A DNA stretch of 64,000 bases from Quillaja saponaria (Eukaryota > Streptophyta > Magnoliopsida > Fabales > Quillajaceae), in contig CM055612.1 in the NCBI GenBank assembly GCA_029379385.1, forward strand, positions 18,972,001 to 19,036,000, given 5' to 3'. The position numbers and the translations under genes were made by a program. Shown here piece after piece: positions 23,818 through 36,369 of this stretch (within the stretch, counting starts at the first letter, position 1; each line of letters opens with the position of its first letter). Under the pieces are notes generated by a model, which worked only from the letters and a program-made list of their open reading frames with translations, had not been told where the DNA came from and did not search any database.

Positions 23818-24422
23818 AGAAAGGTTAAAAGGGTATAAAGATTAATAGTGCAATGTTTGATCCCACTTAACTGTGTTTGGCATATCAATTAGTTAAAAAG
23901 TAATGTTTTAGCGGTGCCAAAAATTAGTAGTAAACATTAACCATTCAAGAACTAGTTTAAGATATAAGCCACTTTTTTGTTGCATTTGCTTCACTTCATA
24001 GTCATAGTTGCCCATTGGGCACAAATCCAAAGATTTAGCATAGAAATATTATTTTTTTCAAGATTTTAATTATTTGATTTAAATATACTTTGATTTAATT
24101 TGTACAGATTTCTTAGGTAACTTCAATAATTTTTTTTTTTATATAAATATTAAAAAAAATAAAGATAATAATGCATATGAAGTGAGAAATACTAATTTTT
24201 CAAGATTTTAATTATTTGAGTTAAATATACTTTAATTTAATTTGCACAGATTTCCTAGGTAACTTTAATAATTTTTTTACAAATATTAAGAAAAGAAAGA
24301 TAATAATGCATATAAAGTGTTTGTAAATTTTTTTTATCAAAAACAAAAAAACAGCCTAAAATTTTCATTTTAATGATACAATATATTCTATTTTTGTATT
24401 ATGAGAATAAATAAAACAATAA
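23818..24422. other. AT-rich sequence left of the LINE
   Basis: No gene. A local direct duplication is visible: TTTCAAGATTTTAATTATTTGA and what follows at 24055-24150 is repeated at 24196-24300. Confidence 0.5.
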
Positions 24423-27400
24423 TTTTTTTAATTTTTTTTTTCGGTAGAGAAGGAAAGGAAACAACAACAAGAACAAAATTACACTACTTCAACGGCAATC
24501 CTAATTTGCCAAGCAATTCTAACACTATCAGCTTCAAGAATAAGACGGATTGAAGGAGGGCTTTAATTCCACTCAAATTCGTCTTCGTGCAAGTCCAATG
24601 TAAATTAGACAAATGATCCGAAGCTCTATTACCTTCTTGGTGAACATAAATTAGCTTAATTTCTCACTCCAAAGAAAAAAGTCTTTTAATAACTTTGATT
24701 AGAGGACCATGAGCATTTAAATTATCTTCCTCCTTATTAACGAATTGAACTATCAGACTTGAATCAACTTTTTCCATAACTCTACGAAAACCCTTGTCCT
24801 AAGTAGCTAGGAGACCTAGCCTCAAAGCCTAATGTTTAGCTCTAACGGAACAGCACCATCCTAGTTTCCTTCAAAGACTAAAAATCCAACTGCCTTGTGA
24901 ATTTCTGATAATACCCGCAGTTACAACCATCCCTGGGTTCCCTCTTAAAGCACCATCTGTGTTAATGTTAATCCAACCTTCAACCGAAAGCCTTCCAACT
25001 AATCTATGTAAAGATGGACTGCTGATAAGGAGAGAGCATTTTGTTAACCTCATGAGCCACCCAAAATTCATCCATATACTTCAAAATAATATCCTTTTGA
25101 GAGAGAGGCCACTGGAAATTTTCTTCAAAAATGGATTGATTTCTCCACTTCCATAAGAACAAACAAGCTATGCCAAAGAAGATATGCCACTTGCTAGAGT
25201 TATCATGCCTTGTAAGATTCTTAACAAACCAAGTATCAAAAGAATCTTCAATAAAATTGCCAACCATATTTCCATGCAACAAAGACTTCCATGTGAACCT
25301 AACTCAAAGGCAATATCTTAGAACATGCAGAATAGATTTGTCCACCAAGTTACAATTGCTACAAACCGAAGAATACATGATATCCTCCCAGCTCTGACAC
25401 TGTTGTTACAAGTCTTTTATGCATGGCTAGCTAGAAAAAATGACAGACTCCAGCAAGACCATCTCAACACTAAATTAAGTCCCACGTCTTAGTATCAACC
25501 ACATTCTCATTTGCTGCCAATAGATTATAAGCCGAGCTGACCATAAATTTTCCTTTGATTTCCAACCCCCAAGCTATGTAATCTGTTGTTCTATATGATG
25601 AAGGAGGCATAATTGCTTTGATTTGCAAAGTTATATTGTTTGGGAGTACGGTTGAAGCTTAGTGGAGTCCCAATCCCCCGAGGGTATAGTATAGTCTCTA
25701 ACCTTCTTATGTACGTCTAATTGCCCATCCAAAATGGCATGAGACATTAACGAACCAGAATCACTAGCCTAGGAGTTTACCCATAAATTAATGATGCAAC
25801 CGTCACTAACAATCCATTTCATGTCATGAAGGATATCTGGCTAAACTTGGCTGATAGCTTTCCATAAAGGCGAATTAGAATTCCTTAACTGTTATGGCTA
25901 CAGTAGGTCACCATTTCTAACATATTTGGCTATTAGAATTTGTGCCTAAAGACTTATGGGGTTGTTAATTAATTTCCATCCAATCTTCATTATATAAGTT
26001 TCATTCATCCACTTCAACTTCTTCAAACCAAACCAAGACCACCCTGTCTTATAGGCTTAGCAATTTTCTCTTAATTCACTGTGTGAAGTCTCTTAGAGCC
26101 TTCCTCCTCTCCTCAAAGAAACTTGCGACTAAGTTTATCAACCTCCTCACAAACATAAGAAGGAAGTTTAGAAGATTGCATTGCGTAAAGGGGAATTGAT
26201 TGGACTATACTTTGGATTAGTACAATCCTTCCTATCATGGAAATAGCATGAGTTTTCCAACCTGCTAGCCTTGCCTTAACTTTATCAATGATATATTTGT
26301 GATGCTTCCTTAACTGTTGACCATTAAGTAAAGGAACTCCAAGGTGCTTGCCAAGATCATTTGAATATTTTAGGCCATAATGCCTTTCAATGTCCCTAAT
26401 AAGGCCAGTCTTGACTCTTTGGGAGCAAAAGAATCTAGATTTTTGGAAGCTCACTATCTGTCTTGAAGCCTGTCCGAACTCTAAAAGCATGATAAGTTCT
26501 CAAAAGAACTTATATTACATCTCATTAAGCATTCAATTTATGTTTTTGAGCTTTGCATTACAATTTGGTTAGTTTTAGCTTAGTTTGTAGTTTATTGTGT
26601 TTTGTATTAAGATTTAGTAATTTAGTTGTTTTTACGTAGGATTTAGCTTTCAAATAAGAGTTTTAATCATAATTGATTTTGGTTATGTATTTTGAAGGTT
26701 TAAGACTTTTAGAAGTCAATTTTGAATACCAAATGTAAAAGGGTTGAGATTCTAGCTCGCCGGGTGACTCAGCCATGGAAAACTAGAGTTGTGGCACTGA
26801 AAAGTCAACCTAAAGTCAACTCCGGCGCCCCAGCGGTAGAAAGCTGGCACCTAGGCTCTAGACCCCTCTGGTTGAACTTGATAAGTTAGCAAGCTTTGGT
26901 GCCTAAGCACCAGAAAGTTGGCGCCTAGGCGCTAACCCCATATTATATGCCTTGTTTCTTTCAAAATGTTGTAAAACTCTAATTTTGGGGCTTATATATA
27001 GCATATGAGTTAAGGCTAGAGATGAGAAGGGTATGGGACAAAATTTCTGCAGCTTAAAAGAGATTTTAGAAGTTTTGGAGGCAAAGGAGGCTAAAGGAGG
27101 AAGAGAACCAAAGAGCTTGAAGATTGGCTGTAATCTTCATGAGTTTTATTCAATTCTTCCTTTCTTCTTTGTTCCTTGTGTTGTATTAATGATTTGTTTA
27201 GCTCCAGCCATGCACAATTTCTATAGAATGAACTAACTCCCTTGTTATAAGATTATAATGGAACTCATATGTAGCTTGAATTGATTTTATCTATGGATTA
27301 CTTATGATGTGTGACATTTATGTTAGTTGTATCATTTCATGTTTATTGCTTCTAATTGATTGATCCTTAATTAGATTGACAAAGGACATCTAAATTAGCC

Positions 27401-29470
27401 TTGAATGATATAATGCATGTTTAAATTCATTCACTTAGATGGTTGGATTTGATTTGCATATAGGATAGATATATACCAATATGCCATGTATAACCAAATG
27501 AGGTTTTGTCTTAATGAATCTTCTTTAATTCAATTCTCATAGATATATACTGAATTTGTTAAATAAGGTATGATTATAAGCAATTTGAAAGATACTTATA
27601 ATTGAATTAGAATCATTCGTTAATACCATGATACCATGAATCTAAGTAAGATAGGATAAATACAAGTTAAGTCAAGTGTGAAGGAAATTGTGATCTTAGG
27701 CTCATCTCAATCTACATATTTTCCAATTGATTAGTTTAGATAATTTAGTTAATTAATTCAAAGTTCATCGTTTGGATAAAGTTAAGATTGATACATTTTT
27801 AGTACTTAATATTGTTAGATAATTTCTCATGGGAATGATACTCTACTCATCACTTTATTACTTGTTAATAATATGTGCTGCTTGCATATTATTTTTCACA
27901 ATAAAGCACACTTCTAATCATTGAAGCTTGCTCTATTGTGGCTTATGTATAGAGAATTAGATCGTCTGCAAATATTAGATGAGAAACACTAGGGCCATTT
28001 TTACCAACTTTCATTGCTTTCCACAAATGGTTGTTGACTTTGTTTGCAATTAAATGTCTAAGTCATTCCATACAAAGTACAAATACGTAGGGGGACAAAG
28101 GATCCTTTTGTCTTATACCTCTCCCTGGCATAAAGGAGTTTATAGCACTCCCATTCCATAAAACTTGGAAGGAAATAGAAGTGATACATTCCATGACTAT
28201 ATTAATGCCTCTAAAGCATATAGCTTCAAAAGTTTCTCTCATAAAACTCCATTTCAAGCCGTCATAAGCCTTCTTAAGATCAATCTTCACAGCTATAAAT
28301 TGTTTCTTTCCTCTCATAATTCTCATGGAATACAATAGTTCTTGCATGACAATGATATTATCTTGTACGCTTCTTCCAGGGACAAAACTTACTTGATTAG
28401 GAGCCACTAACTTAATCATTAGCTTCTTCATGCGGTTCACCAAAATTTTTGGCAGGATTTTGTACACAACATTGCAGAGGCTAATCGGCTTGAATTGTTT
28501 CATGTTGGCTGGTTGTTCTACTTTAGGGATGAGAGTGATGAAGGTGGAGTTCAAGCTTCAAATCAAGTGAGGATTGATGAAACATTCATTATTTAGCTGG
28601 CTAAGAGAAATTCTAATATACTTCCATTGAGATTGAAAGAACACAACTTGGAAACCATTATGACCAGGGGCCTTGAAAGGGTGCATGGAAAAAAGGGCTT
28701 GTTTAACCATTTCAAAAGAGACTTGGCTTGCAAGATTTTTAATGCATTTGTTACATAGACTTGGAAAGCCAGTGTTTGTGCTTAGGCTTCAACTAAGACC
28801 TCAGTGAAGAGATCCTTGTAATATTTAACTACAATGGACTTCAACTCCTCTAGCATCATCTATTTAGTCACCCTTCTAGTTTTGAAGCATTACAACTTTG
28901 TTCTGCCAGCGCTTATTCAAGGTGGTGGTATGGAAAAAATTGGTGTTTCAATCCCCATACACTAGCCATTTACTTCTAACTTTTTAGTACCATATAACTT
29001 CCTATTGTTGTAATAATTCCAACAGCTTTTGATGAACTTCATTCTTTAATTCATGAAGACTATGGAAAGTGCCTCTTTCCAATTCAAGTTGAATGCCTTT
29101 AAGATAGGCTAGAAGTCTTGTTTTTCTTTTGTGAAGATGACCAAACACATTGGTATTCCAATGTTTCAAAGGCTCAATGATCTCAGTCAAGTTGGCAAGA
29201 TATTTTTTCTTTATTCCAATGATTGTGCATGAAATTCTCAAATGTAAATGTAACACCCACATGGCCTTAAACCAAAAATATTGCTTGTTAATCAACTAAT
29301 GGATTCCCAATGTGTCTAATAATAAAAGGTTGTGATCTGATTTAATTCAGGATAAAACCTTAATGTTAGCTTGAGAAAACTTAGTCACCCAACTAGCATT
29401 GGCTAAACCTCGATCCAACCTCTTGAACACTCTGCCATAACTTCCTCTTATATCCCATTTCCAAAGTGAA
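24423..29470 (-). pseudogene. 5'-truncated plant LINE (L1-type) with RNase H, split by a solo LTR
   Basis: Read on the minus strand: end of the endonuclease (RLDRGLANASWVTKF near 29430), linker (LKHWNTNVFGHLHKRKTRL near 29150), reverse transcriptase (28554-27955: FKPISLCNVVYKI, QVSFVPGRSVQDN, AVKIDLKKAYD, then FADD near 27975), RT continuation (26484-26113: LGVPLLNGQQLRKH, AGWKTHAISMIGR), a zinc-binding segment (25282-25080, WHIFFGIACLFLWKWRNQSI) and a plant-type RNase H (24975-24430: INTDGALRGNP). The 3' end is an A-rich tail, seen as a T-run at 24423-24442. Several stops and frameshifts are present. The start is missing at ~29470, as in typical 5' truncation. A 1.4 kb insertion lies between FADD and the rest of the RT. 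Confidence 0.9.
26485..27908 (+). mobile_element. Solo LTR inserted in the LINE, with 5 bp duplication AAGCA
   Basis: The insert runs 26490-27903 (1414 bp). It starts TGATAAGTTCTC, ends CACAATA (last base pair changed from the usual CA) and is flanked by AAGCA at 26485-26489 and 27904-27908. Joining the LINE flanks at one AAGCA copy makes the RT frame continuous across the site. A TATA-like TTATATATAG lies at 26991-27000. The 3' part, with ATACTCTACTCATCACTTTATTACTTG, resembles the ends of Tat/Ogre-type Ty3 LTRs as I remember them. No internal region is present. Confidence 0.85.
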
Positions 29471-30504
29471 AATTTTAAAATATTTAATCAGGTACTAATT
29501 ATAATTATATTTAAGAGGTATATTTATTTTTATAACCAAACACAAATAATTTTAACATTTCTATCCTTAATAAAAATTTTATGAAAAGATACACTAATAA
29601 ATTTTTTTATTTTTTTTATCTTGGAGAATAAATCCCCAAGTAGGCATTCTAGGATAGTCAATCCTTGGACCTCTTAAATATACAGGAACAACAAGTGTTG
29701 CTGGACCACTCAAGGTCCTAGCAATCCCCATATCTTTAATTAAGATGAAACTATTTTTTTTTTTCCTTTTTTTGTTGTTGTAAACATCTCTTCTATACTT
29801 ATTAAGAGAATCAATAGTTTTCAACCTCTTTATTTATCTAAAATATTATATATATATATACTTATAATTTAATTTTTATTAAATATTAAATATTTTTTCA
29901 CTTGTAAGTTATGAGTATTTTGTAATTAACTTCATTGTTATATTAAAATAATTAGATTAATTTATAATTTTAGTCCCTTTAAAACAAGATAATTTCTAAA
30001 TATGATTGAATTTTAATATTAAAACAAGATAATTTGTGACATGTTTATAAAGGTTTGAAATTTTTATCATTATCGCAAGATTAAATAAAATAAAATAATC
30101 ATACCCAAAAAAGAATTTTTTTTATTAATTATTAATATTGTACCAATTGTGATTAACATTTAAGAAATTAAAGATTAAATTACATTTATAATCCCAACCA
30201 AATATAATTAAGCTTAAGATTTCTCTCCTTAATCTATCTTCCATGATATTATCTCCATCTATTGCTTAACCCTAATATGTTTGACCTCATACCAAGCACA
30301 CCCTTAACCTTAACATCTCTATCATTAACGTATGCTCCATTAAACTATCTCCATGGACCACTTAACCCTCAAATCTTTAATCTTCTACCAAACACAATCT
30401 TAGTCAATACTAATAACATATTAAGAAATACTACTATCCAAATTGTAATAAAATTAGGAAGTAAAACTTTCCAAATTATGATGCGAGTTGTATAATATTT
30501 TAAA
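29471..30504. other. AT-rich spacer, no gene
   Basis: Homopolymer-rich and AT-rich. 30262-30495 is an open frame of Leu/Thr/Asn-rich composition that I regard as chance. Confidence 0.5.
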
Positions 30505-32777
30505 TTAATTACATCTTTGTGAATGAGTACCACAAGGTGGGGGTTTCCTATTTCTAGCGGGGATTCGCCTTGGTGCTATATCACGCCACATGTTTCGCTC
30601 CATGACATGTGATAGGTCCTAAACTAGGTTACCTGTCTCATCAACACCTAGTCCATCGCCATCATCGTCATATCTTCAGCATGATCCTCAGCATCCACTT
30701 GCCTTCTAGTATGGTCTATATGTAACAATGTCATGCTTCCCATACTCGTGTCATATGCATGTGGAATGGGTGAGGCAAATGATTCTGGAGTAACACTATA
30801 CTGAAACATATGTAAGATCAGCAAAGCATATATGTCATAAGATGGACTCAACATATGTACCATAGATGGACGATAAACATCATCAGTGGTGTGATCCGGT
30901 GTAGATGGAATATGTGAAGATGATGGACCAACATATGTATGTAAGGAGGAGGCTGTCAATGGTCTCATACAAGTATGAGATTGACCATGTGACGGTGTGG
31001 CTGCTACTGAATTATTAGGATAAGCAAGAAATCTCCTTGGAACACCATAAGGTGTTAAAAATCATCTACTAATTCTCTGATACCACTGCATGTAATCTAG
31101 TGAATAACCAAGCTGTCAATAAGACAGTTGTTCAATCACAATATGGCCCCGTCTCACATCTCAAACATTAATGAAGGCAATGTGTTTTTCATGATAATAT
31201 GTATTTTCACATCCTCTAAGGTCAATATTGTGCAAATGAACATCATGCTTTGAATTTGCCAGTATGGTATGAATATAACCAAACTTGGCACATCACCCTA
31301 TCCATCATGTAGTGCTCCACAACATGAAAACAAATTAAAGGAACAATTGAGCCCCATATCTCTTGGTCCTAGAAACAATAATATGGTAGGATTGTTATCA
31401 TCTCATCTATATACGACATCCATAAAAGCAGTAAAATAAGAAAAGTGAAAATTATAGTAAATAACATGAATGTAACTAAACAATAATATGGTAGGGCTGT
31501 TATCACCTTAATCTGTATACGACATCCATAAAAGTAGTAAAATAAGAAAAGTGAAAATTATAGTAAATGTAACATGAATATAACTGAACAATAATATGGT
31601 AAGGCTATTATAACATGCTAATGAACTATATGAATATATTATTAATTATGAACCCTATGTAACTTGATTTGGTGACATCTCGTCTAGCATATGTCAATAC
31701 CATTCCAAGAAATGTGTTCCAAGTTTTGTGACATGAAAATCGTCCAATCATCTACAATAATAAAGTCAATAAATTAATAATCATCATTGGTAGTCAATGT
31801 CATAATAGTAATCAGTTCTTTTATGTGAGACATGAAACAAAAAAACAAATTTACCTTGTGCATAATAGAGAAATTGAATTTCATGATGTCCTCTTTTGTC
31901 TTTTTGGAGTAATCTTCGGCATCTTCTGCCATACCCATAATTGTAATAAGATCAATGAGTCAGTAATATTAGATACCTCTGATCAACTGGCATGACCCAT
32001 GTCCCTATATAATCACGCTTGATATGCGCTACCTTAACTATAACTTCTAGCATGTTCAAAGTTTTCTAGAAGAGGTAAACATATCAGATGGACGCGAGAT
32101 TGAGACTTATAGGCAAAATAAAAATCCACTAATAAGCTGCAATATATATGCCTTTGCATATCTTTGAATGGTGATGTTATTAGCGTCCTCAGGCAATTGT
32201 TAAAATGTCTAAGACAACCATGCGAGACTGATACATGATCCATTAATTGCTGATCCAGTTAGCACAATGCCTAATAGCTACTGGCAGTAGAAAAAGAGTT
32301 GTGGTCCAACACAACTGAATACAACCCCAACGTTCACTAGGAGACCAAAAAGAATACTAAGATGCTATAAAGTGATCGTGGCCTCTCAATGAGAAAGATA
32401 TAATATATGAGTATCTTGTCTCCATCTCTTAACTATATTTGTAATTAAGTGACAATCCATCTGGATGAACTTGAGTCTCAGAACATTATAAATCAGGCCA
32501 TGCGAATGGATGTCATTATTTGATCATCAAATGCTAGATATACGCGACTAACAATAGCGCCTCTCTGCATTGTACTCATAATGTTAGGGGATTTTGATAA
32601 TCATAAAATGTGTTTATATTATGGAATTAAAATATAATAAATCAAAAGGTAATCAGTATAACAAGTTAATTAACATAATGGTATTTATATATCTTTGGTT
32701 CTACAAATACTCTACCAGAACGATGAGTGTCCTGAAGATAAATGGTAGAATGATCTAGAGGATATAAATTGATCCAT
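30505..32777 (-). pseudogene. Second plant mobile domain gene, heavily decayed
   Basis: The order matches the PMD gene in the MULE. A start exon at 32777-32700 carries the equivalent of the MDP..LDHSTIYLQDTHRS opening. The core at 32243-32034 reads MDHVSVSHGCLRHF and HLICLPLLENFEHARSYS, matching the segment CFLSLLENLYVAGQYSWGS in the first copy. The C-terminal Pro/Ser-rich tail (30968-30600, PSSSHIPSTPDHTTDD) ends RNRKPPPCGTHS near 30540. Many stops and frameshifts are present. No transposase or long TIRs were found next to it. It belongs to the same family as 4380-6393 but is clearly diverged, so it is not a recent duplicate. Confidence 0.75.
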
Positions 32778-34167
32778 TAATTTGTATAACATAAAACAAA
32801 CAATTTTAGTGAATATGCATATATGATAATCAATGAATTGAAATAATCACAAACTACAATGTAATAGGCATTTATATTAATTACTTCATATCCAATGACC
32901 TGTTATAAGTATGTTTCAGCCAAAAAAATGAACCACCTTGTAATGATAGGGGGTTTGGCAGATTCTTACCCATTTATTATTATCAAAAATCAACTACAAG
33001 AGAAAAATGACATAAAACCTAAACCCTAAATAAGAAAAAACTGGAAACAAACTTCGTGTTTACAATTAATACAAAATTAAACCTACACTAAATTAAAATA
33101 TAAATTGGGAAGACTCTTGTTTTTACGGAATACAAAATTAAAGCAACACTAACTAAAAACCTAACTTTGTACTTGCAAACTAGAACCTTGTGTATTATTA
33201 GAACATCTTTTTTGGTTATGCAAATAGTTGATTAGTTTCAAAACTAAATAAGTAAAACTTAAAACTATCATAATGTAAATAAATAACAATTAAGCATGAC
33301 TGTTAATTATTTATGAATTGTACTCATTACATATTTTTCTTAACTCACTATATCATATGGTAAAGAGAATAATGTGTAATCCATGATTCTAGTAGTTACA
33401 ATTAGCCCTATGATAAGGCCTTACACTTATCACATTTAGCATTGTGACTAACACATTATCGTCATGTTTAGCCCCGTGGCTAGCCACTACTGTCATGTTT
33501 AGTTCCATGACCGAGCCACTACCACCATAACTATTAGAAATCCCTGACTTAATTACCGCACACCAACTCTTTCATATACTTCTATCATGTGCTCATAACA
33601 CTTCATTATCTCACATGATATAACACTAGCAACAATTGTCAATTCTCTTAACAACATAATAATTATAACAGTTCATCATTTGTAATTCATAAGAGCATAT
33701 GCAATAATACATCTTAAAAACACAAAAAAATTAATCACAACATGGGTGTAGAGATAAGAATTACTTACAACTATTATGTAGATATCAAGTGTGCTTACCT
33801 TTCGACTAGACACACAATTCTTAATCACATTTTGTAAAATTTTATATGTACACGTTACCTAAAATTTTATATGTACACATTATCATAATAGTACGTGAAA
33901 ACATAATGTTATTATTTATATTTAGTATATTATTTATATCAACCACTGACATTATTCAAAATCTTATAATAGATGTTATCATATCTCATATCTTATTAAA
34001 ATAAGCCTATTTGATTTTGCATCATAAATATTCCCTTTTAACCAAAAGTAATCACATATAAATAAGCAAATTAGATAGACATATGTCAACTCTCCATCAA
34101 ATAAATATCTAGTATCATGCAATGCATGCAATAATAATCTTACTACATATATACATGTACTTACATA
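32778..34167. other. AT-rich region with a fragment related to the PMD 3' flank
   Basis: 32945-33130 resembles 4212-4335, which is the 3' flank of the first PMD gene (GGGGTTTGGCA, then TAAATTAAAA.ATAAA.T.GGAAGACT). It lies on the 5' side of the second PMD copy, so the order is not that of a simple duplicate. 33400-33560 has repeated CATGTTTAG.CC.TG..C words. No gene recognised. Confidence 0.4.
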
Positions 34168-34460
34168 TACTACAAGAAAAATCACTTTTTCCCCCAAACC
34201 AAGTTCATGGGAAAATGAGTAAAAGTTTGTGAGAAAATGCTTACTGACAAAAAGTTTATATGTAATGTTTTGAGGGGTAAATGCCCTATGAGTAATTCTT
34301 ATAAACTTTTTGAGTTTATCGATAATTCCATCGATAAAATTTTATTTCATCCACAAACCAAGAGGTGATTTATGGATAATTTTATCTAAAAACCAAGTGA
34401 ATTTGTGAATAAAATTACCTACAAACCTAGTGAGTTTGTTGGTAAAATTACCGACAAACT
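34168..34460 (+). mobile_element. CACTA-type transposon end
   Basis: ACTACAAGAAAAATCAC at 34169-34185 is the usual terminal motif of plant CACTA elements, with the first C replaced by T. It is followed by subterminal repeats of CAAACC.AGTGAGTTTGT and GATAAAATTA in both orientations (34340-34460). No matching opposite end (CTTGTAGTG) or transposase was found nearby, so it is a fragment. Confidence 0.45.
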
Positions 34461-34748
34461 CACTATCCTGTCAAATTTACCTAAACTCAATTTGTGTGTC
34501 TATAATAATTTTAATAATTTTATTTTTGTAAATAACATGAACCTATTAATAAGCATATCATCTCATAACATTAAAGAGGATGATTGTCCAAAATTCTGTC
34601 ATTGTGGAGAGCTTATGATGCTTTGTATTGTTTGGGATCAGAATGCAGGTAAAAGTTAATGAGGATGTAAAAATTTATGAGAATTTCATATTGGTTGCAA
34701 TTATTGTATTTGGATAGACCTAGAAATTAGTAAGAGGGGAAGACATGT
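34461..34748. other. Short spacer between CACTA end and MITE
   Basis: AT-rich sequence with an 84-codon open frame at 34405-34659 that overlaps the subterminal repeats. I see no support for a gene. Confidence 0.4.
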
Positions 34749-34756
34749 GATACAAT

Positions 34757-35390
34757 TAGGGCTGGACACAAGCCGAGCTCGAGCCTGTTTGGCTAGGCTC
34801 GATTTGAGCTCGATAATTTTTTTGCTTGTTTGAGCTTGGCTTGTGTCCTATTAAAAAAAAAAAAAAACTTACATTCGAGATCGGCTTGAGCTCATAAAAC
34901 CTATTCAAATACAACCAAACCTAAAATACATCCAAAAAGATTCTAATCAAAACAAAAATACAGATATGATAGGTTCTTAATATCCAATTCAACAAAACAA
35001 GGCAACAACTAATCTAACATGAAGGAAATAACCAATAATCCAACAATAAGGCAATATCCAACATTCCAACTAAACAAGGCAAAAAGCCAACAATCCAAAT
35101 CTAATTTTTTTTTTAATTGCATAGCAAAATAAATAAGAAGTTTAAACTAATAAAATATTTATGGACTTAGCCTTATCCAATTAAAAAAAATTAGATAAGG
35201 TCAAAAGAGTAAATTTAATTAAAAAATATAAAATATCTATGGACCAAGCTTTATCGAGCTGCTTGCGAGCTTCTCGATCTCTAGCCTAAAAGCTCGATCT
35301 TATAATTGAGCCCCAGAATTCTGTTCAAGCTCGGCTCATAAAGTCAAACAAGCAGAGCTGATCTTAAGCTCGGCTTGTGAGCCAACCCTA
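34757..35390. mobile_element. hAT-like MITE, 634 bp
   Basis: The terminal inverted repeats begin TAGGGCTGGACACAAGCCG on the left and TAGGGTTGGCTCACAAGCCG when read from the right. Many GAGCTCGA/AAGCTCGG words lie in the subterminal parts. It is flanked by 8 bp duplications GATACAAT (34749-34756) and GATACAAC (35391-35398), with one mismatch. Eight bp is typical of hAT elements. The interior is AT-rich and non-coding. Confidence 0.8.
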
Positions 35391-35759
35391 GATACAACAA
35401 CAACAAAAAAATGAATTTTCGGTTTCAAGCAAAGTTAGAATTGTGGAAGAAAATTACTGCAATTCTATCTATTTTGGCTATATTTACTTTTGTCCAATGT
35501 TTACTTCTTGTTGTTTGATATTTCATAAGTAATGTGTTTAGCTTGTTGTATATCAATCTAAGCTTATAGATTAAGTTTCAGAAGTACGGTGAAGAACCTT
35601 GTTGTTGGGTGTAAGTTTGAGGATAATGTAAGCTCTAAGTTGTGTAAGGTTATGTAATGATGAATAAAGTTGATCATTGTGTTATTTTGGCTATGTAAAA
35701 TGTGTCGTGGAGTGTAGCTTGTGTAAATTGGTAGCGTAGTTTATGTTATTTTGGTTATG

Positions 35760-36250
35760 TAATATGCAACAATAGTAAGTTTGTTGCATGTTACCTGCAT
35801 AACATGGGTACCTGCTCAGAAACACTTAGTTACTTGCTTGCTACTTGCAACATCACCAAGTTAGCTGCATGTTGTCTATAGTAACAATAACATAGGTGCC
35901 TGCTACTTGCGGTAGAACTAACATGGGTGGCTGCTCAGCAGCACTAAGTTGCTTGCATGTTGCTTACAATAGCAATAACATAGGTACTTGCAGCCTGTAG
36001 CAGTACCAAGTTGCCAAGTCCAACTGTCAAGTACAATAGCAGCACCAAATAAAGAAATAGCTAGCAAGTCCAATAGCAGCACCAAATTAAGTCAATTAAA
36101 AACCAATTAGCAAGTACAAAAACCAATTATTAAAATCCAATTAGCAAGTACAAAAACCAATTGTCAAGTACAATAAAACCTAAAAATGTCAAGTACAATA
36201 AAACCTAATAAAGTCAAGTATAATAAAACCTAATAAAGTCAAATACAGTA
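35760..36250. repeat. Two adjacent minisatellite-like blocks
   Basis: 35770-36020 repeats a ~75-85 bp unit built from AACATGGGTACCTGCT, CAGCACTAAGTTGCTTGC and ATGTTGCTTACAATAGC. 36060-36250 repeats ~26 bp units (AATTAGCAAGTACAAAAACC and GTCAAGTACAATAAAACCTA). No coding potential seen. Confidence 0.65.
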
Positions 36251-36369
36251 CTATCAACAAAATTATACTCTTAATAGGCCAAGAAATATTCAATGGGCAT
36301 TCAATCTTCATTTCAACATGAAACTGAGAACAAAATAATAAGAAGAATGCACTTAAAAAAAAAGAAAAA

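Larger units (their letters stand above)
23806..30303. mobile_element. Candidate DNA transposon with GGGTGTG termini flanked by TTAA
   Basis: The left end TTAA-GGGTGTGTTTGG (23802-23817) and the right end CCAAGCACACCC-TTAA (30292-30307) are inverted copies with one mismatch, bracketing 6.5 kb that includes the nested LINE. Similar GTGTTTGG words recur inside (23872, 29537, 30396). The match is short, no transposase of its own is visible, and the TTAA is palindromic, so this may be coincidence. Confidence 0.3.

Noticed and set aside
26390..26572. Plus-strand open frame crossing 26485
   Set aside because: It crosses the LINE to solo-LTR junction, so it is accidental.
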